Source of the DNA: Burkholderiales bacterium
GTDB taxonomy: Bacteria; Pseudomonadota; Gammaproteobacteria; Burkholderiales; JAEUOS01
Direction of reading: 5' to 3'
Length of the DNA stretch: 64,000 bases
Assembly (NCBI GenBank): GCA_016790635.1
Contig: JAEUOR010000010.1
Location: 210,096-274,095 of the forward strand
Shown: one piece after another, positions 9,438-19,615 of the stretch
Layout of the letters: every line of letters begins with the position of its first letter
Position numbering within the stretch: the stretch's first letter is position 1
Translations under genes and position numbers: made by a program
Notes under the pieces: model-generated
The model's database searches: none
Told to the model about the DNA's origin: nothing
The model's input: the letters and a program-made list of their open reading frames with translations, nothing else

Positions 9438-10241
9438 GTGCCCGGCGTCGCCCGCCGACCAATCGCGCTCATCACCGGCGCCTCCGCCGGCATCGGCGCG
9501 GCCTTGGCCGAGCGCTTCGCGCAAGGCGGCCATGACCTGGTGCTCGTCGCGCGCAGCACCGACAAGCTGCACGCCCTCGCGGCGCGACTGGCCAAGGCTT
9601 ACGGGGTGCGCTCGCGCGTCGAGCCTGCCGACCTGGCGGAGCCCGGCGCAGCCTCACGCCTGGCGGCCAGGCTCAAGCGTGCCAGGTGCGCCATCGACGT
9701 GCTGGTCAACAACGCCGGCGTGCTGGAGCAGGGTGCATTCACCGCGATCACCCCGGCGCGCCACCAGCAGCTCATCGACCTGAACGTTTCCGGGCTGACC
9801 GCGATGCTCGCCGCGTTCGTGCCGCCCATGGTCGCTCGCGGGCAGGGGCGCGTGCTCAACGTCGCTTCGATCGCGGCCTTCCAGCCGGTCCCCGCGCTGG
9901 CCACCTATGCCGCGACCAAGGCCTACGTGCTGTCCCTGTCCGAGTCCCTGGCCGAGGAATTGCGCCCAAGCGGCGTCAGCGTGACGGCGCTGTGCCCGGG
10001 CATCACCGCGACCGACATGTTGGCCAAGGCCGCCGGCGCCAACGACAAGTTGCGGCGCGTGCCGGCGTTTGTCGTCGGACGCGTCGAGGATGTCGCCGAA
10101 GATGGCTATGCAGCCTGCATGAAAGGCACCGCCATTTGCGTGCCTGGCCTCCTCAACCGCGCGGGGACGCTGGCCTCGCGCGCCACGCCCAAGTGGCTGC
10201 TGCGCCGCGTGAGCGGCGCGCTGGCGCGCAAGGCCATGTAG
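9438..10241 (+). CDS. Short-chain dehydrogenase/reductase (SDR)
   Basis: A cytoplasmic NAD(P)-dependent oxidoreductase. The 267-residue product has the cofactor motif TGASAGIG (13-20), NNAG (91-94), the catalytic Ser at 144, and Tyr157/Lys161 in TYAATKAY. It starts with GTG 3 bases after the stop of the upstream Bug receptor, so they are likely co-transcribed. The C-terminal part resembles the DltE/YdfG-like branch. The substrate is unknown. Confidence 0.9.
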   Translation: MPGVARRPIALITGASAGIGAALAERFAQGGHDLVLVARSTDKLHALAARLAKAYGVRSRVEPADLAEPGAASRLAARLKRARCAIDVLVNNAGVLEQGAFTAITPARHQQLIDLNVSGLTAMLAAFVPPMVARGQGRVLNVASIAAFQPVPALATYAATKAYVLSLSESLAEELRPSGVSVTALCPGITATDMLAKAAGANDKLRRVPAFVVGRVEDVAEDGYAACMKGTAICVPGLLNRAGTLASRATPKWLLRRVSGALARKAM

Positions 10242-10262
10242 GGTCAGGACGCCCGCGGAGTT

Positions 10263-10655
10263 CTACCGGATCGACGGTGTTCCTGTGCCGGCGTCGGCGC
10301 CGCGCTGACCCCGCTTTCCTCTCTGACCTTTGTGGGCCTGGCGCGCGGTGCGCATTTCTTCCCGCGTGACGCGACCGTCCTTGTTGCTGTCGATGACGTC
10401 GAAGCGCTTGGCGATGCCCTTGAGCCCGGCCGCGTCGGCTTCGGCGCGGCTGAGCGCACCGTCGCCGTTGGTGTCAGCCGCTTTGAAGCGTGCCTGGCGC
10501 TCGGCCTTGCGGGCCTGACGATCGGCACGGCCGGCGTCGCGGTTCTGGGGTGACGCGGTGGCGCTGCCCGGGACGGAGCCCGGCGCCTGGGCCATGGCGA
10601 GTGACGGCGCCAGGGCGATCAGGCCGACGAGGAGGGTGGATTTGAGAGCGTGCAT
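10263..10655 (-). CDS. Secreted EF-hand calcium-binding protein
   Basis: A 130-residue protein with a signal peptide (1-23, ending LAMAQA), a basic stretch and two EF-hand loops: DTNGDGALSRAE (61-72) and DSNKDGRVTREE (89-100). Both loops carry acidic or polar residues at ligand positions 1, 3, 5 and Glu at 12, so both should bind calcium. The tail is very basic (KGQRGKRGQRG). Small periplasmic EF-hand proteins like this are common in proteobacteria and their role is unknown. It is convergent with the SDR gene. Confidence 0.85.
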   Translation of the reverse strand: MHALKSTLLVGLIALAPSLAMAQAPGSVPGSATASPQNRDAGRADRQARKAERQARFKAADTNGDGALSRAEADAAGLKGIAKRFDVIDSNKDGRVTREEMRTARQAHKGQRGKRGQRGADAGTGTPSIR

Positions 10656-10762
10656 GGCAGGTTCCTTTCCGAGGTCAAGGGCCCGGGGCGGGCCGATACC
10701 TGCCAGAACGCCCGCGCCCTTGCGTGGGTGGACGCGCCTTACACGTCGTTACACCTGCGCGG

Positions 10763-11755
10763 TCAGTCGAGCGAGACGCCGAGCTCGCGTGCCATGTTGT
10801 TCCAGATCGGACCGATTTCGCGGTTCAGGCGCTCGAACTCATCCGCCGTCCAGGGCTTCTCGCGCAGGCCGAAATTGGTGTTGATCTGGCGAATGCGTTC
10901 GCTGCCGGCGCCTTCCTGCACCAGTTGCGAGATGCGCTGGATGATCTCGCGCGGGGTCTTGGCTGGCGCGAACATGCCGATCCAGCCCTGCAGCTTGAAG
11001 ATCTCGTCCTTGAAGCCCTGTTCCTCGAAGGTCGGCACGTCCGGCAGGCGCGGGGAACGGGTCGAAGTCGGCACGGCAATGACGCGGATCTTGCCTGCCT
11101 GCAGGTGCGGCAACAGCGCCGAGATGCTGCCGACCGCGGCGGTGATCTGTCCGGACGCCAGATCCACCCACATCGGGGCCTCGCCCTTGTAGGGGACCGG
11201 CTCCACCTTGGCGCCATGATTCTTGTTCAACTGCTGCGCGATCATGTGGGGGAACGAACCGGCCGAATAGTTCCCGAGAGTGACACGCTCGCGACGTGCC
11301 AGGTCGACAAATTCGCGCGCGGTGCGGATCGGCGAGGCGCTGTTGACTGCCAGCGGCAGATGGCCGGCATCGAACCCGGATACATAGGCGAAATCGCGGT
11401 CCGGGTCGTAGGCCATCTTCTTGTACAGGATCCGGTTCTGGTTGATGGTCGTCGAGATCGTGAACATGAAGGTATAGCCGTCCGGCGCGGCGCGCGCCAC
11501 CTCGGCAGCGGCAATCATGCCGCTGGCCCCCGCCTTGTTCTCGACCGTGAACGGCTGGCCCAGGCGTTGCGACAGCTGGTCGCAATGAGCGCGTGCCAGC
11601 GCATCGGTCAGTCCGCCGGCGGGAAAGCCGACCACCACGCGCACCGGCTTGGCCGGCCAGGCCTGGGCGTGCGAGCGCAACGGCCATGCCAACGAACCTA
11701 GCGCGCCAAGGGAAGTCGCGCCCAGCAGGCGGCGACGGGTATTGGACTGGTTCAT
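10763..11755 (-). CDS. Tripartite tricarboxylate transporter receptor (Bug/TctC family)
   Basis: A periplasmic receptor of 330 residues. The ATG at 11755 is preceded by GGGAGGAGACAAG. The N-terminus MNQSNTRRRLLGATSLGALG is a twin-arginine-like signal ending SHAQA, followed by WPAKPVRVVVGFPAGG. VENKAGASGMIAA and APDGYTFMF are further family motifs. Divergent from the dienelactone hydrolase operon, which it might serve as a receptor. No TctAB genes accompany it. Confidence 0.92.
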   Translation of the reverse strand: MNQSNTRRRLLGATSLGALGSLAWPLRSHAQAWPAKPVRVVVGFPAGGLTDALARAHCDQLSQRLGQPFTVENKAGASGMIAAAEVARAAPDGYTFMFTISTTINQNRILYKKMAYDPDRDFAYVSGFDAGHLPLAVNSASPIRTAREFVDLARRERVTLGNYSAGSFPHMIAQQLNKNHGAKVEPVPYKGEAPMWVDLASGQITAAVGSISALLPHLQAGKIRVIAVPTSTRSPRLPDVPTFEEQGFKDEIFKLQGWIGMFAPAKTPREIIQRISQLVQEGAGSERIRQINTNFGLREKPWTADEFERLNREIGPIWNNMARELGVSLD

Positions 11756-11886
11756 GGACTTGTCTCCTCCCGGGCTGTTATAGGTACTGTCCGTAGCGCA
11801 CAAGGCGCTGCGACCATCCGGCAGCATAATGCGCGCTCGCGCCGGCCACCTATTGGCGTCAACCCTTAGTCTCAGGAGCCAGGAAC

Positions 11887-12804
11887 ATGAGCGAAACCGC
11901 CGAACTCGAGCGAGCGCCGCTGCGCCCGATCACCCAGCAGGAGATCGACCAGCGCGTCTACGATTTGTATGACGAATACTGTCATGGCGGCATCGACCGG
12001 CGCACCTTCCTGGCGCGGTCGGCGGCCATCGTCGGCATCGCCGGTCTGGCGATGGCGCAGGCGCTCCTGCCTCGCTACGCGCAGGCGCAGACCATATCTT
12101 TCACCGATAGCCGCATCAAGGCCACCTACGTCAACTATCCCTCGCCGGGTGGAAACTCCGGCAACATGCGCGGCTATCTCGTGCAACCTGCAGGCAGTGG
12201 CCCGTTCCCGGCCGTGCTGGTGATCCACGAGAACCGTGGCCTGAACCCCTACATCGAGGATGTGGCGCGGCGTCTCGCAGTCGATGGCTTCCTGGCCTTC
12301 GCACCGGACGGCCTGTTCCCGGTTGGCGGCTACCCCGGCAACGACGACGACGGCCGCACCCTGCAGGCCGGACTGGACCAGGCCAAGCTGCGCACCGATT
12401 TGTTGAACGGCGCGCGCTTCGTAAAGGCGCACAAGCTTTCCTCGGGCAAGCTGGGCGCCACCGGCTTTTGTTTCGGCGGCGGCGTGGTCAACTTCCTCGC
12501 AGCCAGCCTGGGTGCGGACATGCAGGCCGGCGTTCCGTATTACGGGGTCGCGGCCGACACCGCCAGCGCGGCGCGCATCAAGGCGCCGCTGGTCTGCCAC
12601 CTGGCCGAGAACGACGAACGCATCAACTCGACCTATCCGGCCTTCGAGGCGGCCTTGAAGGCCGCCGGCGTCGCGCACCAGGTGCATATCTATCCGGGCA
12701 CGCAGCACGGCTTTCACAACAACTCGACGCCGCGCTTCCAGGAAGCCGCGGCCAAGCTTTCCTGGGAGCGCACCATCGCGCACTTCAAGAAGCACCTTGC
12801 CTGA
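11887..12804 (+). CDS. Dienelactone hydrolase family protein with Tat-type signal
   Basis: An alpha/beta hydrolase of the carboxymethylenebutenolidase type. The 305-residue protein carries the nucleophile motif GFCFGG with Cys195. Asp243 (ENDERI) and His274 (TQHGF) complete a Cys-Asp-His triad, and Glu115 lies in IHENRG. Unusually it has an N-terminal extension containing DRRTFLARSAAIVGIAGLA (37-55) and an AQAQ cleavage-like site, which suggests export by the Tat pathway. RBS CAGGAGCCAGGAAC precedes the ATG. It is the first gene of the operon reaching 19592. Confidence 0.9.
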   Translation: MSETAELERAPLRPITQQEIDQRVYDLYDEYCHGGIDRRTFLARSAAIVGIAGLAMAQALLPRYAQAQTISFTDSRIKATYVNYPSPGGNSGNMRGYLVQPAGSGPFPAVLVIHENRGLNPYIEDVARRLAVDGFLAFAPDGLFPVGGYPGNDDDGRTLQAGLDQAKLRTDLLNGARFVKAHKLSSGKLGATGFCFGGGVVNFLAASLGADMQAGVPYYGVAADTASAARIKAPLVCHLAENDERINSTYPAFEAALKAAGVAHQVHIYPGTQHGFHNNSTPRFQEAAAKLSWERTIAHFKKHLA

Positions 12805-12806
12805 GC

Positions 12807-13454
12807 ATGCCGGTCCTGCACTACCACCCGGGCGACGCGAGCATGATTGCGCACATCGTGCTCGAGGAGTGCGGGGCGCCGTTCGCGCTCGAATTCGTCG
12901 ACCGGGCGCAGGCCGCGCACAAGTCGCCCGAGTACCTGAAGCTCAACCCCAACGGCTTGATCCCGGTCTTGATCGATGGCGACCTGGTGCTCTACGAGAC
13001 CGCCGCCATCTGCCTGCACCTCGCGGATGCGAATCCGTCGGCAGCCCTGATCGCAGCGCCGGGCACGCCGCTGCGGGCGCAGGTCACCAAGTGGCTGGTG
13101 TGGATGTCGAGTACCCTGCAATCGACGTTGCTGCTGTATTTCTATCCGGAGCGCTGGGTGAACCCGGGAAATTCAGGTGCCGCTGACGAGGTTCGTGCCC
13201 GTGCCGAAGCGCGCGTCGGCGAACTACTCGAGCAACTCGATGCGCAGGTTGCCGCCGCGGGCGGGCCGTGGCTCCTGGGCGAACGCTATTCGATTGCAGA
13301 TGCCTATGCCCTGGTGCTGTGCCGCTGGACGCGCGGCTTCGGTCGGCCGGCGCGCACCTATGCCCACCTTGGGCCGTACCTGCAACGAATGCTCGCACGA
13401 CCGGCAGTAAAACGTGTGCTGGCCACCGAGAAGATAGGAGCGCCGCTTGTCTGA
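12807..13454 (+). CDS. Glutathione S-transferase family protein
   Basis: A 215-residue cytosolic GST-like protein. The N-terminal thioredoxin fold starts PVLHYHPGDASMIAHIVLEE and includes the glutathione-binding NPNGLIPVLIDG and LYETAAICLHLAD. The helical C-terminal domain contains GPWLLGERYSIADAYALVLC. It starts 2 bases after the hydrolase stop and overlaps the next gene by 8 bases, so translation is coupled. In aromatic catabolic operons such proteins may act as isomerases or dehalogenases; the role here is not proven. Confidence 0.9.
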   Translation: MPVLHYHPGDASMIAHIVLEECGAPFALEFVDRAQAAHKSPEYLKLNPNGLIPVLIDGDLVLYETAAICLHLADANPSAALIAAPGTPLRAQVTKWLVWMSSTLQSTLLLYFYPERWVNPGNSGAADEVRARAEARVGELLEQLDAQVAAAGGPWLLGERYSIADAYALVLCRWTRGFGRPARTYAHLGPYLQRMLARPAVKRVLATEKIGAPLV

Positions 13455-14661
13455 ATCCACCCATGACACGGGAGCGCGCGCGTTCGCCGGTGTGCGCATC
13501 CTCGACTTCACCCACTACCTGGCAGGACCGGTAGGGACGTTTCAATTGGGCATGCAAGGCGCGGAGGTCATCAAGGTCGAGCCGCACGGCGGCGAGGGCA
13601 TGCGTGTCACCGGCTCGGCGGCCGACTGGAATGCGCGCGGCATGGGCCCGGGATGGATGGCGGCCAACGCGGGCAAACGCTGCATGACACTCGACATCTC
13701 CAGGCCCGCCGGCGTGGAAGTGGCAAGACGCCTGGCTGCGCAAGCCGATGTGCTGTGTGAGAACTTCCGGCCCGGGGTCATGGAGCGCCGGGGACTGGGG
13801 TGGAAGCAATTGAAGGAGGTGAATGCGCGGCTCATCTACTGCTCGGTGTCCGGCTTTGGTGCCACCGGGCCGGATGCTGCCGAGCCCGCGTTCGACGGCA
13901 AGGTCCAGGCGATGTCCGGGCTCATGTCCCTGACCGGGGAGCCGGCGCAGGGGCCGATGCGCGCCGGCCTGGCGGTGGCCGACATGTCGACCGGCATGAT
14001 GACCGCCTTTGCGATCGCAACCGCGCTCTACCAGCGCACCCACACCGGACGCGGGCAGTTCGTCGACGTGTCCATGCTCGACACCATGCTGAACCTGCTG
14101 TCCTGCCAGGCGGCCGAGACCACCGTGGCCGGCGTGAAGCACACCCAGATCGGCAATCGATCCATCAGCCGCAAGCCGACCGCCGATCGCTTTCGGGCCG
14201 GCGATGGCTATGTCGTTCTGGCGGTGATGACCGAACCATCCTTTGCCGCGCTGATGCGTGCCTTGGGGCGTGAAGACGTTCTCGGCGACGCGCGCTTCGC
14301 CGACTGGCCGCTGCGCACCGCCAACCAGGACGCCTTGCGCGACATCATCGAGACCGCGATGCGGGGCGGCACCGCCCACGAATGGGAGCGTCGCCTCACT
14401 GCCGCCGATGTTCCCTGTGGCAAGGTGCATACCTTGGACGAGATCCTCGCCCACCGGCAGGTCGTGCAGCGCGGCCTGGTGCGCGAGGCCGACACACCGC
14501 ATGGCCCGGTGCCGCTGATCGGACCGGCGTTCCGGCTGGAACACGGCGACGGGCAACTGGGCACGGTGCCCGCACTCGGCGAGCACACCGACGCGATCCT
14601 CGCTGAGGCGGGCTACAGCGCCGCGGAGATTGCGGCGCTGCGTGCAGACCGCATCGTTTGA
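13447..14661 (+). CDS. Class III CoA-transferase (CaiB/BaiF family)
   Basis: Moves CoA between carboxylic acids. The 404-residue product has the family opening GVRILDFTHYLAGP, then GAEVIKVEPHGGEGMR, and the likely catalytic Asp179 in VADMSTGMM. The start is a TTG preceded at the right distance by AGGAG (13436-13440), and it overlaps the GST stop by 8 bases. Within this operon it probably activates an acid intermediate to its CoA ester. The acyl donor is unknown. Confidence 0.9.
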   Translation: MSESTHDTGARAFAGVRILDFTHYLAGPVGTFQLGMQGAEVIKVEPHGGEGMRVTGSAADWNARGMGPGWMAANAGKRCMTLDISRPAGVEVARRLAAQADVLCENFRPGVMERRGLGWKQLKEVNARLIYCSVSGFGATGPDAAEPAFDGKVQAMSGLMSLTGEPAQGPMRAGLAVADMSTGMMTAFAIATALYQRTHTGRGQFVDVSMLDTMLNLLSCQAAETTVAGVKHTQIGNRSISRKPTADRFRAGDGYVVLAVMTEPSFAALMRALGREDVLGDARFADWPLRTANQDALRDIIETAMRGGTAHEWERRLTAADVPCGKVHTLDEILAHRQVVQRGLVREADTPHGPVPLIGPAFRLEHGDGQLGTVPALGEHTDAILAEAGYSAAEIAALRADRIV

Positions 14662-14678
14662 CGAAAGGACGAGTTCGC

Positions 14679-15419
14679 ATGGAGAAAGTACTGGTCAGCA
14701 ACCACGACGACGGCACGACGGTGATCGCGATCAACCGTCCCGAGCGGCGCAACGCCATCTGCGCGCGTACCGCCGTCGAATTGCAGCAGGCATTCGCGGA
14801 ATTCGACGCCTCGCCGCAAAAGGTCGCGATCTATACCGGGGTCGGCGACGAGGCATTCTCGGGTGGTGCGGATGTGACCAACCTGCCGGAACTGTGGCGC
14901 TGCATACCGACGGTGGGGATCACCACCGAAAAGCCGGTCATCGCCGCGGTAGGTGGCTGGTGCGTCGGCGGCGCCCTGGTGGCGACCATGATGTGCGACC
15001 TCATGGTGGCGGCCGACAACGCGAAGTTCTCCTATCCCGAGGCCAAGCTGGGGTTCACCGGCGGACTCATCTCCGGGCTGGCGACGCGCATTCCGCACAA
15101 GTTGGCCATGGAGCTGATCCTCCTGTGCCGCACCTGGGACGCCCAGCGCGCCTACTCGGCCGGGCTCGTCAACCAGATCGTCCCGGTCGGACAGCAGGTC
15201 GAGGCGGCGCGCGCCATGGGCCGGGAGCTGGCCGAGATGTCGCCGATGGTCTTGAAGACCCTCAAGCGCTTCATCACCGAAGGGGTGCTGGTGCAGGGCC
15301 CGTCGGAGAAAATGGCGCGCGCCGGGCGTGATCTGGGCCTGGTGCGCGACAGCGAGGACGCCAAGGAGGCGCTGTCGGCGTTCAAGGAAAAGCGCCGGCC
15401 ACGCTTTACCGGCAAGTGA
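14679..15419 (+). CDS. Enoyl-CoA hydratase/isomerase family protein
   Basis: A crotonase-fold enzyme of 246 residues. Oxyanion-hole segments are EAFSGGADV and GGWCVGGALV, and a catalytic-type Glu lies in SYPEAKLGF. AAAGGAC at 14664-14670 supports the ATG at 14679 over a TTG overlapping the previous stop. It probably hydrates, isomerises or cleaves a CoA ester made by its operon partners. The substrate cannot be assigned. Confidence 0.9.
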   Translation: MEKVLVSNHDDGTTVIAINRPERRNAICARTAVELQQAFAEFDASPQKVAIYTGVGDEAFSGGADVTNLPELWRCIPTVGITTEKPVIAAVGGWCVGGALVATMMCDLMVAADNAKFSYPEAKLGFTGGLISGLATRIPHKLAMELILLCRTWDAQRAYSAGLVNQIVPVGQQVEAARAMGRELAEMSPMVLKTLKRFITEGVLVQGPSEKMARAGRDLGLVRDSEDAKEALSAFKEKRRPRFTGK

Positions 15420-15436
15420 GTAGATCCGGGGGGTTC

Positions 15437-16399
15437 ATGCGTACTGTTCGCGATTGCTTTCGTGTCCTGGCGCTGGTGACGGCGATCATGGCGGCGCCGG
15501 CGTTTGCGCAGGCCTGGCCGGCGCAGCCGCCGCGGCTCATCGTGCCTTACCCGGCGGGCGGCAACGCCGATGCGATCGGGCGCCTGATCGCCAATCGCGT
15601 CGGGCCGCTGCTCGGCCAGACGATCGTGGTCGAGAACCGCGCCGGCGCCGGCGGCACCATCGGCGCGCAGGCGGTCGCGCGCGCTCCTGGCGACGGCTAT
15701 ACCCTGCTGCTCGCGCCGGTCGCGATCCTCGCGATCACGCCGCATCTGCGCAAGGTTCCATATGACCCCGAGACCGAGCTGGTCCCGGTGGCGATGCTGT
15801 CGTCGAGCTACGGCCTGATGGCGGCGCGGCGCGACCTGCCGGCCAATACGCTGCAGGAATTCGTCGCGCTGGCGCGCAAGGACCCGGGCAAGTACACCTT
15901 CGGTTCGGCCGGGGCGGCCACGGCTACCCACATCACCGGCGAGATCGTCCACCTGAAGGCGGGGATTCGCCTGCTGCACGTGCCCTTCAAGGGTTCCGCG
16001 GACGCGCTCAATGATCTGCTGGGCGGGCGCATCGACCTGATCTACGACCCGGTGGCGCTGGCGCAGGTGAAGGCGGGCAACCTCAAGGCGCTCGCGGTCA
16101 CCAGCGGCGTGCGTCATCCCGAACTGCCGGCGGTGCCGACCTTGCGCCAGGCGGGCATCGACGTGCCGGGCGGCAGCTGGTTCGGCGTATTCGCCTCGCG
16201 CGGCACGCCCGCAGCGGTGGTCAGTCGCCTGGCAGCCGAGATCGAGAAGGTCGTGATCGCCGCGGATGCGCGCGAGCAGATGCTCAAGTTCAGCCAGTAT
16301 CCCGACTTCAAGGCCCCGCAGGCGTTCGCCCGGCAGGTGGCTGACGACCGGGCGTTCTACCGCGAACTGATCGACAAGGCGGGTATCAAGGTCGACTAG
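15437..16399 (+). CDS. Tripartite tricarboxylate transporter receptor (Bug/TctC family)
   Basis: A 320-residue periplasmic receptor embedded in the catabolic operon, so it probably recognises the substrate of the pathway. The signal peptide runs to about residue 24 (APAFAQA) and is followed by WPAQPPRLIVPYPAGGNADA. VENRAGAGGTIGAQ, APGDGYTLLLA and LLHVPFKGSADAL are typical. The start has a GGGGGG ribosome binding region. Confidence 0.93.
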   Translation: MRTVRDCFRVLALVTAIMAAPAFAQAWPAQPPRLIVPYPAGGNADAIGRLIANRVGPLLGQTIVVENRAGAGGTIGAQAVARAPGDGYTLLLAPVAILAITPHLRKVPYDPETELVPVAMLSSSYGLMAARRDLPANTLQEFVALARKDPGKYTFGSAGAATATHITGEIVHLKAGIRLLHVPFKGSADALNDLLGGRIDLIYDPVALAQVKAGNLKALAVTSGVRHPELPAVPTLRQAGIDVPGGSWFGVFASRGTPAAVVSRLAAEIEKVVIAADAREQMLKFSQYPDFKAPQAFARQVADDRAFYRELIDKAGIKVD

Positions 16400-16470
16400 G
16401 CGCGCCCGGCCCGGCCGGACCGATAGGACCGATCGAGTAGACCTTGCCAGACCGAACCAGAGCAACCCGT

Positions 16471-17927
<1,457 letters not shown>

Positions 17928-17931
<4 letters not shown>

Positions 17932-19592
17932 TCCCCGCTCCGGACGCGCCGCTGTCGCCGAGCGGTCACACCGACCCGTTCGCGCGCGAGCACCTGCCGC
18001 CGCGCGATCAGTGGCCGGAGTTCCTGTTCGAGCTGCCGCAGCTCGACTATGCCGAACGCTTCAATTGCGCTGACGCCTTCATCGATGCGCACGTCGCGGC
18101 CGGGCAGGGCGACGCAGTGGCCCTGATCGGCTCCAGCGAGACGCTCAGCTATGCAGCGCTCAAGTCGCGCGCCGAACGCATCGCGCGCCTGCTGCGCGAG
18201 GAACTGCGCCTGCCGACCGGCGCGCGCGTGCTCCTGCGCGGCGCCAACAGCCCGGCATTGGCGGCCGCGTGGCTGGGTGTGGTCAAGGCCGGCATGATCG
18301 CGGTGACGACCATGCCGCTTTTGCGCGCGCGCGAACTCTCGGCGATCGTCGTCAAGGCCAGGGTCGCCGCGGCCCTGTGCGATCACGCCCTGGCCGAGGA
18401 GATGCAAAAGACGCAACAGACGTCGGAGGGCTTGCTGCAGCAAGTGCTGTTCTTCAATGCCCCGGACGGCGAACCGGACGGCCTCGAGACGCGCATCGCG
18501 GGCCTGCCCGACGGGTTTGCATCGGCCGACACGGCGGCCGACGATGTTGCGCTGATCGCCTTCACCTCGGGCACCACGGGGGTGCCCAAGGGCACCATGC
18601 ACTTTCACCGTGACGTGCTGGCGATCTGCGACGTGCTCTCGCGCCAGGTGATCGCGCCGCGCGCCGACGATGTCTTCATCGGCACGCCGCCGCTCGCCTT
18701 CACCTTCGGCCTGGGTGGCTTGTTCCTGTTTCCGTTGCGCGTCGGCGCGGCCGCGGTGCTGGTCGAATCCTGGACCCCCGAGAGCCTCCTGGCCGGGATT
18801 GCGCGGCATCGCGCCACCATCCTCTTCACCGCGCCGACTTTCTACCGGCGCATGGCGCCGCTCGCCACCGAATACGACCTGGGCAGCCTGCGCATCACGG
18901 TCTCGTCGGGTGAAATGCTGCCGGCCGACACGCGCCGCATCTGGCGCGAGGCCAGCGGCATCGAGATGACCGAGTGCCTGGGCTCGACCGAACTCCTGCA
19001 CGCCTTCATTGCCTGCACGCCGGCCGATGTGCGCCCAGGTGCGACCGGGCGCGTTGTGCCGGGTTATCGCGCTTGCGTGCTCGACCACGAGGGGCGCGAG
19101 GCGCCGGTAGGCGAGATCGGCCGCCTCGCGATCAAGGGACCGACCGGCTGCCGCTACCTGGACGACGCGCGCCAGCGCGACTACGTGCAGGACGGCTGGA
19201 ACCTGACCGGTGACGCCTACCGCCGGGACGCCGATGGCTATTTCTGGTACCAGTCGCGCACCGACGACATGATCATTTCCGCGGGCTACAACATCGCCGG
19301 GCCCGAGGTCGAGGATGTACTGCTGACCCACGCGGCGGTGGCCGAGTGCGGCGTGGTCGGCGTGCCGGATGAGGCGCGCGGGCAGATCGTCAAGGCCTTC
19401 GTCGTCGTGCGCGCAGGGCATGTCGCCGACGCCGCGCTGGCGGCCGAGCTGCAGCAGCTGGTCAAGGATACGCTGGCACCCTACAAGTACCCGCGCGCCG
19501 TCGAGTTCGTGGAGGCCCTGCCGCGCACCGAGAACGGCAAGATCCAGCGTTTCAAGCTGCGCGCATCGGCGCCCGCTGGCCGAGCATATTGA
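17928..19592 (+). CDS. 2-aminobenzoate/benzoate-CoA ligase-like AMP-forming ligase
   Basis: Activates an aromatic acid with ATP and CoA. The 554-residue product has the AMP-binding P-loop TSGTTGVPKG (213-222) and the ANL-superfamily C-terminal lysine region PRTENGKIQRFKL. Its start (HTDPFAREHLPPRDQWPEFL) closely resembles 2-aminobenzoate-CoA ligases, which is the basis of the name. ATGA overlap with the oxidoreductase. The exact aromatic acid is inferred from family likeness only. Confidence 0.85.
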
Positions 19593-19615
19593 AGGGCCTG
19601 CCGGAGCCGCCAGCG

